DNA of 64,000 nucleotides from Salegentibacter sp. (GCA_017795085.1 CP051246.1:2420514-2484513), one strand, 5' to 3'. Shown: positions 16,443-26,680, counted from the stretch's first letter. Numbers and translations are program-made. Notes: a model not told the origin generated them from the sequence alone.

Positions 16443-18920
16443 TTAAAACTTATAGGTTAAACTAGCCGCAAAATTACGAGGCATTTGCGGATTAATTGTA
16501 GACCAACCTGTATAATATTCTTTGTTATTAAGGTTATTCAGCTTTAAATTAATTGCAAATTTATCAACATTATAGAAAACGGCAGCATTAAGAACGGTGT
16601 AAGATGGTAATGTAAAGATTCCCCCAAGTTCACGATTAAAAATCATATTTTCACTGGCATAATTTCCACCAAAACCAAGTCCGAAACCTTTAAGATCTCC
16701 CATAGTAAACTGATAACTTGCCCAAAGATTTGCCAAATTTTCAGGCCCCGCAGATTCCGGTCTTCTTCCCAAAAAATCGGTTTGGTCAGATTCGGTAAGC
16801 TCACTATTGTTATAACTGTAACCGGCCACAATATTAAGTCCGGTTACAGGGCTGGCTGTAAAGCTAGCTTCAAAGCCACGACTGTATTGCTCACCGTCTT
16901 GTACAAAATTAAACGGATTTCCGGTTTCTTCCATCACAATATTAGAAACCTGGATATCGTAATAACTTAAAGTAGCTGAAAGTTTATTGTTTAGTAAATT
17001 AAACTTAGTTCCCACTTCAAACTGCTTCGCTCTTTCGGGATCAAAAAGCAAGGTTCTGCTTTCCCCGGTTTCAGGATTATCTACCTGTCTTGGCCCTACG
17101 TTACTAAAACCGTCCATATAATTGGCAAAAACAGAAAGCCGTTCTTTAATAGGTTGATAAACCAGGCCAAATTTTGGAGAAAGTGCCGTTTGACTGTTTT
17201 CATCACTTTCAAATTGATCCAGCCTTAAACTGGCCATTGCTGAAAATTGTGGAGTAATATCCAGTACATTTGAAACATAAGCACTGTAAATATCTTCTTG
17301 CGTAGTGGTGTTATTTCTTGGCGTATTGCTCAGTAAATTGGCTGTAGCTTCTTTTGAAAGAATACCGTTATCGTTATTTAGAATATAATTGTTTTCGTCA
17401 TAAATACCATAAACACTTTCATTTACATTTTGTAGACTGGCGTTACCCATATACACGTTTCCGTTTGTGATATAACCTGAATTATTATCAACCACTTTTC
17501 TGTGGAAATAATCCAGCCCGGCCACTACCCGGTTTCTCATTCCCGCGATTTCAAAATCTCCGATAAAATTCTGCTGAAAATCACTGGATACCGTAGTAGA
17601 ATTCTGGTTGCTGATATACCGTGAAAAAACCAAACCTTCATCCAAATTAGTTACCGCACCGGGTTCTTCTTCAAGGTCCTGATAATATTGAGTGGTTTCA
17701 TATAAATAGGAATAATTTCCCAGCGCTTTGGCCGAACCGGTAGAAACCACGGTTTGTGAAGTCCAGTTATCCGAAATTTCGTAATTCATCTGTCCCTGCA
17801 AACTAAAAGTAGGGTTTTCAACAGTTAGGTCGTTACTGGTATAAGAATGCTCGTTGTTATATCCTAACTCTTCAAGATTTGTAGCGCGTAGCGGTGCTCC
17901 ACGGTCTACAAATAACATCATAGGGTTTGTATTTTCTGAGTCGTAAAATTCAGTGTTTATAAAAAATGAAAGCCGGTCGTTAACATTGTAACTCAAAGAC
18001 GGAGCCACAAAAAGTGACTTTTTAAAGCCCGCATCCTGAAAGCTGTTTTGGCTATGGTATGCTGTATTTACCCGTAAAGCCACATCTCCGGTCTCGTCCA
18101 GCGGCGTATTTACATCGGCAGTAATTCGGTTTAAGCCATAGCTCCCGCCAATGTAAGAAATATTTCCCCCAAAATAATTATAAGGACGTTTGGTGTTAAT
18201 ATTTATCAAACCTCCATAAGAAATAAGGCTACTCCCGTAAAGAGTTCCCGACGGACCTTTAATAACCTCAATGTTTTCGATATTAGCGGGATCAGGACTC
18301 CCATTGGTAATTCCGGGAAGGCCATTTACCATAGTAGGTTGTACTGCAAAACCGCGCAAAGAAAAATAGCCGGCACCATCATTACCGCGGCCGGTAGATT
18401 CCCAAAGTTTGGTAAGCCCGGATGCGTTTTTGGTAGCATCATCAAAATTGGTTACTATTTGTTGTTCAAGTAATTCAGAAGTAATATTGTTATAAACCTG
18501 CGGATTTTCAATATCGCTTAAAGGTAATTTACCTACCGTCTGACTTTTACTACGGGAGAATTTATTTTTATTCCCATTAGTAGTTAAAATCACTTCCCCA
18601 AGATTTTCTTCCTTTCCGGAAAGTGTGATGGTATTTAATTTGTTAGTTTCGTTTTCCTGCACAATCACGCGCAGTTCTTCAGTTTGAAAACCTACATACG
18701 AGATAATTAGATTATGGTTTCCGGTCGGTACATCTCCAAGAAAAAATTCACCGCTTCGGTTGGTTTCATCGCCAATTCCAAGACCTTCTAGCTCAACATT
18801 TACATCGTTTATCGCATTGCCCACTTCATCGGTAACAGTTCCCTGAATCGCACCGGAACGCTGTGCAAAAGTCACAGAACAAATAAGGACAAGTATCCCA
18901 AACAAATAATTTCTACACAT
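16443..18920 (-). CDS. TonB-dependent siderophore receptor
   Basis: An 825-residue outer-membrane receptor. It has a signal peptide (MCRNYLFGILVLICSVTFAQ), a CarboxypepD_reg-like domain (about 24-110), a plug domain (about 130-250, with SLRGFAVQPTMVNGLPG and IEVIKGPSGTLYGS), and a 22-strand barrel ending in aromatic F (AASLTYKF). It imports an iron-siderophore complex using TonB energy. The start at 18920 gives a clean signal peptide; the longer frame from 18983 would put 21 odd residues before it. A Fur-like AT-rich palindrome lies just upstream. The PepSY gene follows. Confidence 0.9.
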   Translation of the reverse strand: MCRNYLFGILVLICSVTFAQRSGAIQGTVTDEVGNAINDVNVELEGLGIGDETNRSGEFFLGDVPTGNHNLIISYVGFQTEELRVIVQENETNKLNTITLSGKEENLGEVILTTNGNKNKFSRSKSQTVGKLPLSDIENPQVYNNITSELLEQQIVTNFDDATKNASGLTKLWESTGRGNDGAGYFSLRGFAVQPTMVNGLPGITNGSPDPANIENIEVIKGPSGTLYGSSLISYGGLININTKRPYNYFGGNISYIGGSYGLNRITADVNTPLDETGDVALRVNTAYHSQNSFQDAGFKKSLFVAPSLSYNVNDRLSFFINTEFYDSENTNPMMLFVDRGAPLRATNLEELGYNNEHSYTSNDLTVENPTFSLQGQMNYEISDNWTSQTVVSTGSAKALGNYSYLYETTQYYQDLEEEPGAVTNLDEGLVFSRYISNQNSTTVSSDFQQNFIGDFEIAGMRNRVVAGLDYFHRKVVDNNSGYITNGNVYMGNASLQNVNESVYGIYDENNYILNNDNGILSKEATANLLSNTPRNNTTTQEDIYSAYVSNVLDITPQFSAMASLRLDQFESDENSQTALSPKFGLVYQPIKERLSVFANYMDGFSNVGPRQVDNPETGESRTLLFDPERAKQFEVGTKFNLLNNKLSATLSYYDIQVSNIVMEETGNPFNFVQDGEQYSRGFEASFTASPVTGLNIVAGYSYNNSELTESDQTDFLGRRPESAGPENLANLWASYQFTMGDLKGFGLGFGGNYASENMIFNRELGGIFTLPSYTVLNAAVFYNVDKFAINLKLNNLNNKEYYTGWSTINPQMPRNFAASLTYKF

Positions 18921-18938
18921 AATTGCCAAGTATATTTT

Positions 18939-18957
18939 ATTTAGATTATTTTTAAAT
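18939..18957 (-). promoter_or_regulatory. candidate Fur-like operator
   Basis: A 19-bp AT-rich site with inverted ends ATTTA...TAAAT lies 19 bp upstream of the receptor start at 18920. Only the outer five bases of each arm are symmetric, so this is a weak match, but the gene it precedes is of a type normally under iron control. Confidence 0.3.
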
Positions 18958-19177
18958 AGCAGCGCAAAACTATAAACCAGCAATGAATCCTGAAAGACTA
19001 TTTATAATTATTTTAAATTAAAATCGACAATTACTTTATAAAAACCTCATTCAAAATCATTTAGCATCTTATTTTTAACTTTTCAGGAAGCATTTTATAT
19101 CTATAAAGTATATACAATACCTATAGAATGAAAACTAAATTTGATAACCTCTTAACATCTCCCCGGTCTTTATGGGT

Positions 19178-19185
19178 TATATTTG
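19178..19185 (+). promoter_or_regulatory. -7 promoter element of the HAD gene
   Basis: TATATTTG matches TAnnTTTG and ends 20 nt before the ATG at 19205. It overlaps the alternative start at 19172, ruling that start out if the promoter is real. Confidence 0.55.
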
Positions 19186-19204
19186 CCCTTTAAAATTAGA
19201 TGCT

Positions 19205-20017
19205 ATGATTAAAATGATTGTAACCGATATGGATGGAACCTTGTTGAATGACCAGCACGAGATTCATCCTGATTTCTGGAAAATTGAAGAGGAGCTTTCC
19301 AACTCCGGCATATTATTTTCAGTAGCCAGCGGCCGGCAATTTTACAATCTAGAATCTAAATTTGAACGCATTAAAGACCGTATTATCTTTTTTGCTGAAA
19401 ACGGCACTTATGTTTCCCACAAAGGAAAAGAACTCTACGTAAATTCGTTAAGACGGGAAGATGCCATTGGATTTATAGAAATGGGGCGTAAACTGGAAGA
19501 TACCGAATTGGTGCTCTGCGGAAAAGAATCGGCATATCTTGAAACCGACAATGAAGAATTTATCGCTGAAATTTCAAAATTCTATGAGCGGGTAAAAGTT
19601 GTAGATAACCTTACAGAAGTAAACGATACCCTTTTAAAGGTTACCCTGTGCAACTATAAAGGAGTTGAAGAAAATACTTATCCGCATTTTATAAATTATA
19701 CCGATAGGTTTAAAGTAGCTATTGCTGCTAAGATTTTTATCGATATCACTTCTTTGGATGCCAATAAAGGCAATGCGATTAAAGATATTCAAAAAGAACT
19801 CAATATTTCTGCTGAAGAAACCCTTGTTTTTGGTGATTATTTAAATGATTTGGAAATGATGAAAAACGCCAAATACAGCTACGCGATGAAAAATGCTCAT
19901 CCTGAAATCAAAAAGGCCAGCAATTTTATTACACAATATGATAATAATGAAAATGGGGTTTTACGCACCATTGAAGAATTGGGCCTGTTAAAAAATCCGG
20001 TGCTTAATTTACAGTAA
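19205..20017 (+). CDS. Cof-type HAD-superfamily phosphatase
   Basis: A 270-residue cytoplasmic hydrolase. The catalytic motif DMDGTLL starts the protein (nucleophile Asp near residue 8), the C2-type cap follows, and the Mg-binding motif GDYLNDLEMM lies near 220. Members dephosphorylate sugar phosphates or flavin and pyridoxal phosphates; the substrate cannot be told here. Its 3' end overlaps the convergent downstream gene by 14 bp. Confidence 0.88.
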   Translation: MIKMIVTDMDGTLLNDQHEIHPDFWKIEEELSNSGILFSVASGRQFYNLESKFERIKDRIIFFAENGTYVSHKGKELYVNSLRREDAIGFIEMGRKLEDTELVLCGKESAYLETDNEEFIAEISKFYERVKVVDNLTEVNDTLLKVTLCNYKGVEENTYPHFINYTDRFKVAIAAKIFIDITSLDANKGNAIKDIQKELNISAEETLVFGDYLNDLEMMKNAKYSYAMKNAHPEIKKASNFITQYDNNENGVLRTIEELGLLKNPVLNLQ

Positions 20018-20765
20018 AAGTTACCTTATCAAGTCCGGTATTTGCTGTTTCTTCATGAAAAGCATAAACCTGTAGCTCATAAGTGCCTTTTTGCAATTTG
20101 GTTAAAGCCGAAAATGTACTGGATTCTTCAGAAGGTTTTAAAGTGATTTCTTTAGAATTTCCATCCTGATTTTTTAAAATTCCTTTTACCTCATAACGAT
20201 TGGCATCCCAGGTTCCTTCAGAATTTACCGGGCAACCACACATCATTACAACAGTAGCCTCTACTGAAATTGTTTCAGTATTTTTAAAGGTTTGAAGTGT
20301 TTTAGGAGCAGTTACTGAAACCACAAATCCGGGCACATCAATTATCAAACCTTCATCTAAAATGTCTTTACCAGGAATCATCCATAATTGAGTAGCACTT
20401 ACTAGCCTGGATTGTTTAGCACTTGCCGGCGCCAGAACTTCTACAGTTACAAAAGTAGGTTCTTCAATATCAAGTTGAGCCGTAAAACCGGCGGTATTTT
20501 CATCAGAAATTCGCTCATACCGTTCTTTCGGATTAAGAACGATTGTCTGGGTATTACCAGTACTTCCTTTTGTTCTTCCTGAATCGAGAATTTCCCTGGT
20601 TTCAGCATCCCTAACCACAATCTTTGCCCCACCCATATACGGCCCGATAAACTTTGCATCACCAGCTAATGCCCGAACCATAAGTTGGGTTTTTTGTGCT
20701 TGCATTTCCGAAGAAAACAACACAAAACCAAGACTAATTAAGAGAAACAAACGTATTTGCTGCAT
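20004..20765 (-). CDS. secreted protein of unknown function with CGC motif
   Basis: A 253-residue protein with a signal peptide (LFLLISLGFVLFSSEMQAQ). The body looks like two beta-sandwich regions: the first (about 25-150) has AGGAKIVVRDAETREI-like strands, the second (about 160-253) resembles an Ig-like/YtkA-type fold. VMMCGCPVNSEGTWDAN near residue 165 contains the only obvious potential metal or disulfide site. No family is recognised with confidence. It is convergent with the HAD gene and divergent from the Gfo/Idh/MocA gene. Confidence 0.7.
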   Translation of the reverse strand: MQQIRLFLLISLGFVLFSSEMQAQKTQLMVRALAGDAKFIGPYMGGAKIVVRDAETREILDSGRTKGSTGNTQTIVLNPKERYERISDENTAGFTAQLDIEEPTFVTVEVLAPASAKQSRLVSATQLWMIPGKDILDEGLIIDVPGFVVSVTAPKTLQTFKNTETISVEATVVMMCGCPVNSEGTWDANRYEVKGILKNQDGNSKEITLKPSEESSTFSALTKLQKGTYELQVYAFHEETANTGLDKVTFTVN

Positions 20766-20903
20766 ATATCAAATTTCTCCCAAGGTAATATTTTGTATGC
20801 GAAACAAACAGGTCTTTTCTTTTTAAAATTTCGTTAAACCCGTAAACAACACCCTAAAAAGTGATGCAGTTTAAGTAAATTAAAGTCTCAAAATCAACTA
20901 TTT

Positions 20904-21986
20904 ATGAAAAGCAGAAGGACTTTTATCAAAAAATCGGGATTGTTATTAGCGGCTAGTACTTTACCATTTCCAAATATTTTACTGAACAGGCCAAAGGAAA
21001 AATTAGGAGTGGCATTGGTTGGCCTTGGAAATTATAGCACCGGTCAGCTCGCTCCCGCCCTACAGGAAACCGAATATTGTGAATTAAAAGGTATTGTTAC
21101 CGGAAGTCCTGAAAAAATCCCGAAATGGCAACGACAATATGATATTTCAGAAAAAAATGTTTACAACTATGAAAATATGGATGACATTAGCAATAATGAT
21201 GATATTGACGTAATTTATATTGTTCTTCCCATTGGCATGCATGCCGAATATGCTATAAAAGCTGCTGAAACCGGCAAGCATGTTTGGTGCGAAAAAGCTA
21301 TGGCTACTACTGCCCTAGAATGTCGAAATATGATTGATGCTTGCGAGAAAAACGGGGTGACCATGGCTATTGGCTATCGCATGCAACACGAACAAAATAC
21401 TCAAAAAATAATGGAATGGGCCAAAACCCGGCCGTTTGGCCCTATTGAAAATCTAAAAGTTCATGCCGGTTATTACGGTAGCCCGATGCAGGAATGGAAA
21501 ACTAAGAAAGACCTTGGCGGAGGCGCAATACTTGATATGGGTGTATATCCCCTAAATGCAGCCCGTTATGCCACAGGCATGGAACCGATTGCCGTTAGTG
21601 CCCGCGCTAGTACAAACCGTCCCGAAGTATTTAAAAATGTTGAAGAAACTATGGAATTCAACCTTGAATTTCCAGAGGGGGTTACTGCTAATTGCAAAAC
21701 CAGTTTTGGTGAAAGCATGAACAGGCTTGAAATAAACTGCAAAAAAGGCTGGTATTATTTAGAACCCTTTCAATCTTACAACAACGTAGGTGGAAAGACC
21801 AGTAACGGTACTAAATTAAAACCCTGGAATAAAAATCAGCAGGCAGTACAAATGGACGATGATGCCAAGGCTATTTTAAATAACACAGCCCTTATGGTGC
21901 CCGGTGAAGAGGGGCTGCGTGATATTGCCATAATTGATAAAATATATGAATCTGCGGCTAATAACGGTAAAAGAATAAGGCTTTAA
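20904..21986 (+). CDS. exported Gfo/Idh/MocA oxidoreductase
   Basis: A 360-residue NAD(P)-dependent sugar oxidoreductase of the glucose-fructose oxidoreductase type. The N-terminus KSRRTFIKKSGLLLAAST looks like a Tat signal, consistent with export of a cofactor-loaded enzyme. The Rossmann motif is ALVGLGNYSTG; the EKP loop reads WCEKAMA, keeping the catalytic Lys with Ala in place of Pro; GGGAILDMGVYPLNAARY follows in the C-terminal domain. It lies immediately left of the polysaccharide locus but on its own transcript. Substrate unknown. Confidence 0.86.
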   Translation: MKSRRTFIKKSGLLLAASTLPFPNILLNRPKEKLGVALVGLGNYSTGQLAPALQETEYCELKGIVTGSPEKIPKWQRQYDISEKNVYNYENMDDISNNDDIDVIYIVLPIGMHAEYAIKAAETGKHVWCEKAMATTALECRNMIDACEKNGVTMAIGYRMQHEQNTQKIMEWAKTRPFGPIENLKVHAGYYGSPMQEWKTKKDLGGGAILDMGVYPLNAARYATGMEPIAVSARASTNRPEVFKNVEETMEFNLEFPEGVTANCKTSFGESMNRLEINCKKGWYYLEPFQSYNNVGGKTSNGTKLKPWNKNQQAVQMDDDAKAILNNTALMVPGEEGLRDIAIIDKIYESAANNGKRIRL

Positions 21987-22107
21987 TATAGGCTTGAGAA
22001 ACGAAGTTTTATCTCGACCCCGCCTCTTTCTAATAACCTGAGTTCAATAAAGGAAAATCACAATCTGCTTATTCTAAAGAACTTTAATTGGTTTTTAAAA
22101 GAGCGTG

Positions 22108-22170
22108 TCGAGAGGCATTTGAATTCAAAGCACTTATAAAGGGGCTCGACTGCGCTCGAGCTGACACCTA
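22108..22170. repeat. flavobacterial interspersed palindromic repeat
   Basis: GCTCGACTGCGCTCGAGC forms a 6-bp hairpin with a 6-nt loop, and outer GTGTC and GACAC can pair. CTCGACTGCGCTCGAG-type sequences recur between genes in many flavobacteria (from memory). A single copy was noticed here. Confidence 0.4.
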
Positions 22171-22263
22171 TCAACATAAAAAGCTGATGCTAAGAAGCTA
22201 ATAAATCGAACTGAGGTTAATAGCTTTAACCTTATTTTCAACTTTTACAGGTTTATATAGTAC

Positions 22264-22303
22264 ACAAAAAAATCCCGTAAGCGGAAACTTACGGGATCTT
22301 AAA
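22264..22303 (-). terminator. rho-independent terminator of the arabinofuranosidase operon
   Basis: ATCCCGTAAG (22272-22281) pairs with CTTACGGGAT (22288-22297), loop 6 nt. Read on the minus strand it is followed by seven T. It ends the DUF1680-GH51 transcript. The 40-bp site is repeated at 58999-59038 with only two differences. Confidence 0.88.
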
Positions 22304-22324
22304 TAAATTCGTTTAGATCTATTT

Positions 22325-24292
22325 TTACCGTAAATTGTATTTTAAGACTGTAAAAGAATAGGCCGGAAGCTCAATAGTATGCCCTCTGATTTCCTTTTCT
22401 TCAGGCAAGATTTTATCAGGGTTTTCAAAAGAATTATGTGCTTTTAAATCGCTATGGTGAAGTTGGATCACTTCAGCTTTTTTAGCAACCCTCCTGGAAA
22501 AATCCAAGGCTATCTTATTTTTCTGATCGCCTGTATTAACCACTTTTATAATTACCTGGTTTTCTTTAGCATTTATTACTGCTGAGGCATATAAACTATT
22601 CTCCCCCGTCAATGCCTTGCCATTACTTTTAATATTAACTACTTCAGTTCCCGGATTATTCCCATATAATTTTTGAACGTGATAATTGGGGGTTCCGTAT
22701 ACCTTAAGGTTATCAAACCATATTAAATCTGGTGCCCATTGCCAGGCATCTTTATGCGCCATTAAAGGAGCATAAGAAGTAAGGTGAACAATATCGGCAT
22801 TGCGCTCCAAACCAGTCATAAATGCAGCTTCAGATAAAGCTGCTTCCCAATTATTTTCTTTTGGGCCATCTTCAGTATTTTCAGGATGGGCAGCATATTC
22901 TCCAGCAAAAACTTTTGGGCCATTCCGGTCGTAATCATCATATCGGTCGGCATTATCCCTAAACCACTGCGGACTGCGGTAATAATGTTCATCTATAATA
23001 TCGGTATTGAGTTTTGTTAACTCCTCCCAACCGAATTCAAAGAAATCACCGTCGGGGTTTGGCCCACTCCCTGAAACAATTTCAATTTCGGGATATTCCT
23101 CGCGTATCTTTTTATGAAAGACCTCATAACGTTCGATATATTCAGGACCCCATTGTTCGTTTCCAATTCCTATGTATTTTAAATTAAAAGGCTCGGGATG
23201 TCCCATTTCTGCCCGAATACTACCCCATTTTGAATCGGCAGTTCCATTGGCAAATTCAATCAAATCTAAAGCATCCTGAACATAAGGATCCAAATCTTCA
23301 AGAGGTACCATCTCCCCTGTATTATACTGGCAGGCAATACCTACACTTAATATCGGAAGTGCTTCTGCATCTAAATCTTCAGCCAAGAGAAAATATTCAT
23401 AATATCCCAAGCCAAAGCTTTGAAAATAATCGGGAGTAAATTTGTGCCTGAACTCTGTATTCCACCTGTTGACCAATACTTCCCTCTCTTCTACAGGACC
23501 TATTGTTTTTTTCCACTGGTAGCGTTTCTCAAGGGTTCTTCCTTCAGCAATACAGCCACCCGGAAACCGTAGAAACCCCGGATTTAAATCGGCCAGCATT
23601 TGTACCAAATCTTTACGAAGTCCGTTTTCCCTCCCCTTCCATGTATCTTTGGGAAAAAGGGAAATCATATCTAAATCAATTTCTCCTGTACCGGTAAAGC
23701 TAATTTTTAATTTAGCCCTTTCTTCAGTTGAAGAAGCCTGCAAAGAGGTTTTATAAGTTTTCCAGGAATTTGCTGTTTCTATAGCTACTTCAGTTCCCCC
23801 TAAACCTTGGCCTTCCTCATTGATAAATTCAAATTTAATCCTAGAAATTTCACCGGTTTGGGGAGCAGCCTGAAATTTTAAATTATAACTTTCACCTTCT
23901 TTAATCCCCATACCACGATAACTCTCATTAATTAGTTCGTAGCCGGAGTCTTTATTCACACTAATACGAGCGAAGTTATAATTTCCACGAGCATCTGAAT
24001 AATTTATAATTTTAGCAATTCCAGACTCGTTGTTGTGCGAGTGCCTGTTGCTATTAGGTTCCTGCCATCCCATTTTAGGATTATCGAATTCAAAAGAGCG
24101 GTTTTTAACCATTTCAGCATATAAGCCGCCATCGGCAGCAAAATTGATATCTTCAAAAAACACTCCATACATACTGGGTTGTATCTCGGCCACTATGTTT
24201 TCTATATCTACTTCCAGTTGTGTGGTTTGGGATTGTAAACCAAAGCTACCGGCAACAATAAAAGATGCTGCCACAATATTATTCCATTTCAT
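22325..24292 (-). CDS. GH51 alpha-L-arabinofuranosidase, secreted
   Basis: A 655-residue enzyme that removes terminal alpha-L-arabinofuranose. It has a signal peptide (about 1-22), an N-terminal GH51 strand region, a CBM4-like galactose-binding insert (about 95-215), the (beta/alpha)8 catalytic domain, and a C-terminal beta-sandwich (about 520-655). The acid/base Glu is E379 in GIGNEQWG and the nucleophile Glu is E465 in VFAGEYAAHP. It is the second gene of a minus operon, 15 bp after the DUF1680 gene, and ends at a strong terminator. In type II arabinogalactan it would strip arabinose from galactan side chains. Confidence 0.92.
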   Translation of the reverse strand: MKWNNIVAASFIVAGSFGLQSQTTQLEVDIENIVAEIQPSMYGVFFEDINFAADGGLYAEMVKNRSFEFDNPKMGWQEPNSNRHSHNNESGIAKIINYSDARGNYNFARISVNKDSGYELINESYRGMGIKEGESYNLKFQAAPQTGEISRIKFEFINEEGQGLGGTEVAIETANSWKTYKTSLQASSTEERAKLKISFTGTGEIDLDMISLFPKDTWKGRENGLRKDLVQMLADLNPGFLRFPGGCIAEGRTLEKRYQWKKTIGPVEEREVLVNRWNTEFRHKFTPDYFQSFGLGYYEYFLLAEDLDAEALPILSVGIACQYNTGEMVPLEDLDPYVQDALDLIEFANGTADSKWGSIRAEMGHPEPFNLKYIGIGNEQWGPEYIERYEVFHKKIREEYPEIEIVSGSGPNPDGDFFEFGWEELTKLNTDIIDEHYYRSPQWFRDNADRYDDYDRNGPKVFAGEYAAHPENTEDGPKENNWEAALSEAAFMTGLERNADIVHLTSYAPLMAHKDAWQWAPDLIWFDNLKVYGTPNYHVQKLYGNNPGTEVVNIKSNGKALTGENSLYASAVINAKENQVIIKVVNTGDQKNKIALDFSRRVAKKAEVIQLHHSDLKAHNSFENPDKILPEEKEIRGHTIELPAYSFTVLKYNLR

Positions 24293-24307
24293 ATTTGTGG
24301 TTTAGTA

Positions 24308-26680
24308 TTAATCTTTAATTAATCGAACTTCATAAACCTTTGCGGTTTCTGAGTCATTTTGAGCTTTAAATTTTATAATAATCTTTTCTGAATCTTTTAA
24401 ATCTTCAGGAATTTCATAGATTTTTTCAAGCACACCATCCTTTGTTTCAGACCAATTAGCAAGTGAATTTACCAGTTCATTATTCAAAAGCACTTCAAAA
24501 TTTGATTTGTTATTTTCACCGATCAAGACTTTTATCCGGTTTCCTTTTAAATCTGTATTGTTAAGTTGATAACTAAACCAACCGGTTGCTGCACGCCAAT
24601 GTAAACCGTCGGTATTTCCGGTATATGCATTATTTGTTTTGATAAAATGATCTGATTCGGGTTGTTGTTCGCCGGCAAAAATCACATCTATTGTTTCCCC
24701 TTTTAATGAAGCCTCCCGTTCGGCCCTTTGTTTTTCAACCTTATCCTGCAAGGCCGCTTTTTTTGTTTTAGCATAAGGCAGATATACCGCATATCTTGAA
24801 GCTACTATTTGATAGAAAGGCACAAATTTTAAACCTTCATATTCTTTGGGAAAAAGTACGTTAGCAGCTGAAAAAGCTAAACCTTCTTCATTCAATTTTT
24901 TTAATTCCCCTATAATTTGCTTTTCACTACCTATAAAATAAGGCGACTCAGAAAGTGGTAATTTCCATCCATCAGCTATATGCCCTCCCCGACTCTCATC
25001 TGCAAACAGCTCTTCTTGGTTTTCGAGTCCCATTTCAGCAGCTAAAACTACAGGACCATATTTTAGCGCAGCATAATTTTTATCATCGGGCAAATTTACC
25101 AACTGAATATGCATTGGTAATTTCACTTCAATTTTATCGCCATTTTTCCAGTTTCTTTCTATTGAGAAATACGTCCCCGGTTTTGCTTTTATAACTTCTT
25201 TTTCACCATTGATCACGACTTGTAAAGCATTTTCTTTTACCCAGGAAGGATAACGGAATTTCAACTTCAGTTTTTGAGGTGCTGAAGTTTCAATAACAAA
25301 GTTAGAGGACTCCTCTTCAGGTATTTTTGTACTTTGTTTTAAACGAAAATCGTTTTCTTCCCAATAAACTTCGGAAGGAATATATAAATTCACATACAAT
25401 TCTTCTTTGGTATGAGAATAGATCAATTCATTATATTTTAAATGATTTTCAAGTCCTGAACCTACGCAACACCAAAAGCTGGTTTCAGGTTGAGAATAAA
25501 CACGATAATGCCCGGGGCGCATTGGGGTGAAATATACAAAACCTCCCTTTTCAGGATGCTGAGTGGTTAAAATATGATTGTAAAGCGCCTGCTCATAATA
25601 ATCAATAAAAGCTTCCTTGCCCTGTGTTTCAAAAAGCATTTTACTTAGACGAAGCATATTGTAAGTGTTACAGGTTTCAGGCCCCTGTTCACTTTCAATT
25701 ATGGACGAAAAATCATTTACCGGATTAAAATGTTCCCGCACGCTATTACCGCCGGTAACTACCGTTCTGTTATTTACAACAGTTTCCCAAAAGAAATTTG
25801 CAGCATCAGCATATTCTTTATCTCCTGCTACAGTAGCTATATTTTTAAATCCGATTACCTTTGGAATTTGAGTATTGGCGTGCATTCCCGTAAGTTCATC
25901 ATTTCTCGCTACTAACGGATCAAGGATTGCATGATGAGAAAATTTATAAGCCAATTTTAAATATTTTTCTTCTCCGGTAATTTTTGCAACATCAGCAAAA
26001 ACTTCATTTAAGCCTCCATGTTCGGAAATCAGTAATTCCTGAATGTCAGCATTGGAAAGATTTTGGGTGAGGTTTAACATCCAGTCGGTAAAATTTATCA
26101 GAAGTTCTTTAGCCCTTTTATTTTCAGCATAAATCCAGGCATCTCTTAAGCCCGCATAAGTTTTATGGATATTATAAAGCGGTACCCAGCTTCCGTTTAA
26201 ATCAAAGTTACCCGCTTTGATATTTCCGGATTTAATTTCACTCCATAATTTTTCACTTCCGGGAACTCCCCCAATATAACCCGTTCCATTTGTTTTCTGG
26301 ATTTCCTCCAATTCATCAAGCATATAGACTAAGCGCTCGGTAACCTGCTCATTTTTCGTTGTTGCATAAGCCATAGATAATGCTGAGAGATAGTGCCCTG
26401 CAATATGGCCATCCAACCCAGAATTCTCCCAATTCGGATAACTTTCAGCCTTAGGTGTGAGCCCAGCTTCCCTTCTAAAAGGAGACAAAAGCCTATCTGG
26501 CCCCAACTCGAGAATATAATTTAAATCTACCTCTTTCGCATTTTTAAAAGGGCCTTCCAATAAGCTAACCTGTTCGGGTTCAAAACTTGAAACCCCTATA
26601 TTATTTTGTCCCGTTACCATTAAGGCTTGTAGTAAAACCATTCCAAAAAAGAAATAGTTCATTATCATATTTTTATTCAT
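24308..26680 (-). CDS. DUF1680 beta-L-arabinofuranosidase (GH127/GH146 type)
   Basis: A 790-residue secreted protein with an (alpha/alpha)6 barrel. The zinc-thiolate catalytic set of this clan is visible: Glu and Cys in PETCNTYNML (E335, C337) and the pair in SFWCCVGSGLE (C404, C405), where the second Cys of the pair is the nucleophile in characterised members. The length with a C-terminal beta domain (about 640-790) is closer to GH146 than to the shorter GH127 type. It should hydrolyse beta-L-arabinofuranosides. First gene of the arabinofuranosidase operon, next to a Nudix-like regulator of the kind tied to arabinose use. Confidence 0.88.
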   Translation of the reverse strand: MNKNMIMNYFFFGMVLLQALMVTGQNNIGVSSFEPEQVSLLEGPFKNAKEVDLNYILELGPDRLLSPFRREAGLTPKAESYPNWENSGLDGHIAGHYLSALSMAYATTKNEQVTERLVYMLDELEEIQKTNGTGYIGGVPGSEKLWSEIKSGNIKAGNFDLNGSWVPLYNIHKTYAGLRDAWIYAENKRAKELLINFTDWMLNLTQNLSNADIQELLISEHGGLNEVFADVAKITGEEKYLKLAYKFSHHAILDPLVARNDELTGMHANTQIPKVIGFKNIATVAGDKEYADAANFFWETVVNNRTVVTGGNSVREHFNPVNDFSSIIESEQGPETCNTYNMLRLSKMLFETQGKEAFIDYYEQALYNHILTTQHPEKGGFVYFTPMRPGHYRVYSQPETSFWCCVGSGLENHLKYNELIYSHTKEELYVNLYIPSEVYWEENDFRLKQSTKIPEEESSNFVIETSAPQKLKLKFRYPSWVKENALQVVINGEKEVIKAKPGTYFSIERNWKNGDKIEVKLPMHIQLVNLPDDKNYAALKYGPVVLAAEMGLENQEELFADESRGGHIADGWKLPLSESPYFIGSEKQIIGELKKLNEEGLAFSAANVLFPKEYEGLKFVPFYQIVASRYAVYLPYAKTKKAALQDKVEKQRAEREASLKGETIDVIFAGEQQPESDHFIKTNNAYTGNTDGLHWRAATGWFSYQLNNTDLKGNRIKVLIGENNKSNFEVLLNNELVNSLANWSETKDGVLEKIYEIPEDLKDSEKIIIKFKAQNDSETAKVYEVRLIKD

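Larger units (their letters stand above)
21987..22324. other. 338-bp noncoding gap with repeat-like hairpin and terminator
   Basis: No gene-sized frame is visible. The gap holds a hairpin of an interspersed-repeat type (GCTCGA 22144-22149 with TCGAGC 22156-22161, within a wider GTGTC...GACAC frame) and the terminator at 22264-22303. It marks the left boundary of the arabinogalactan locus. Confidence 0.6.
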
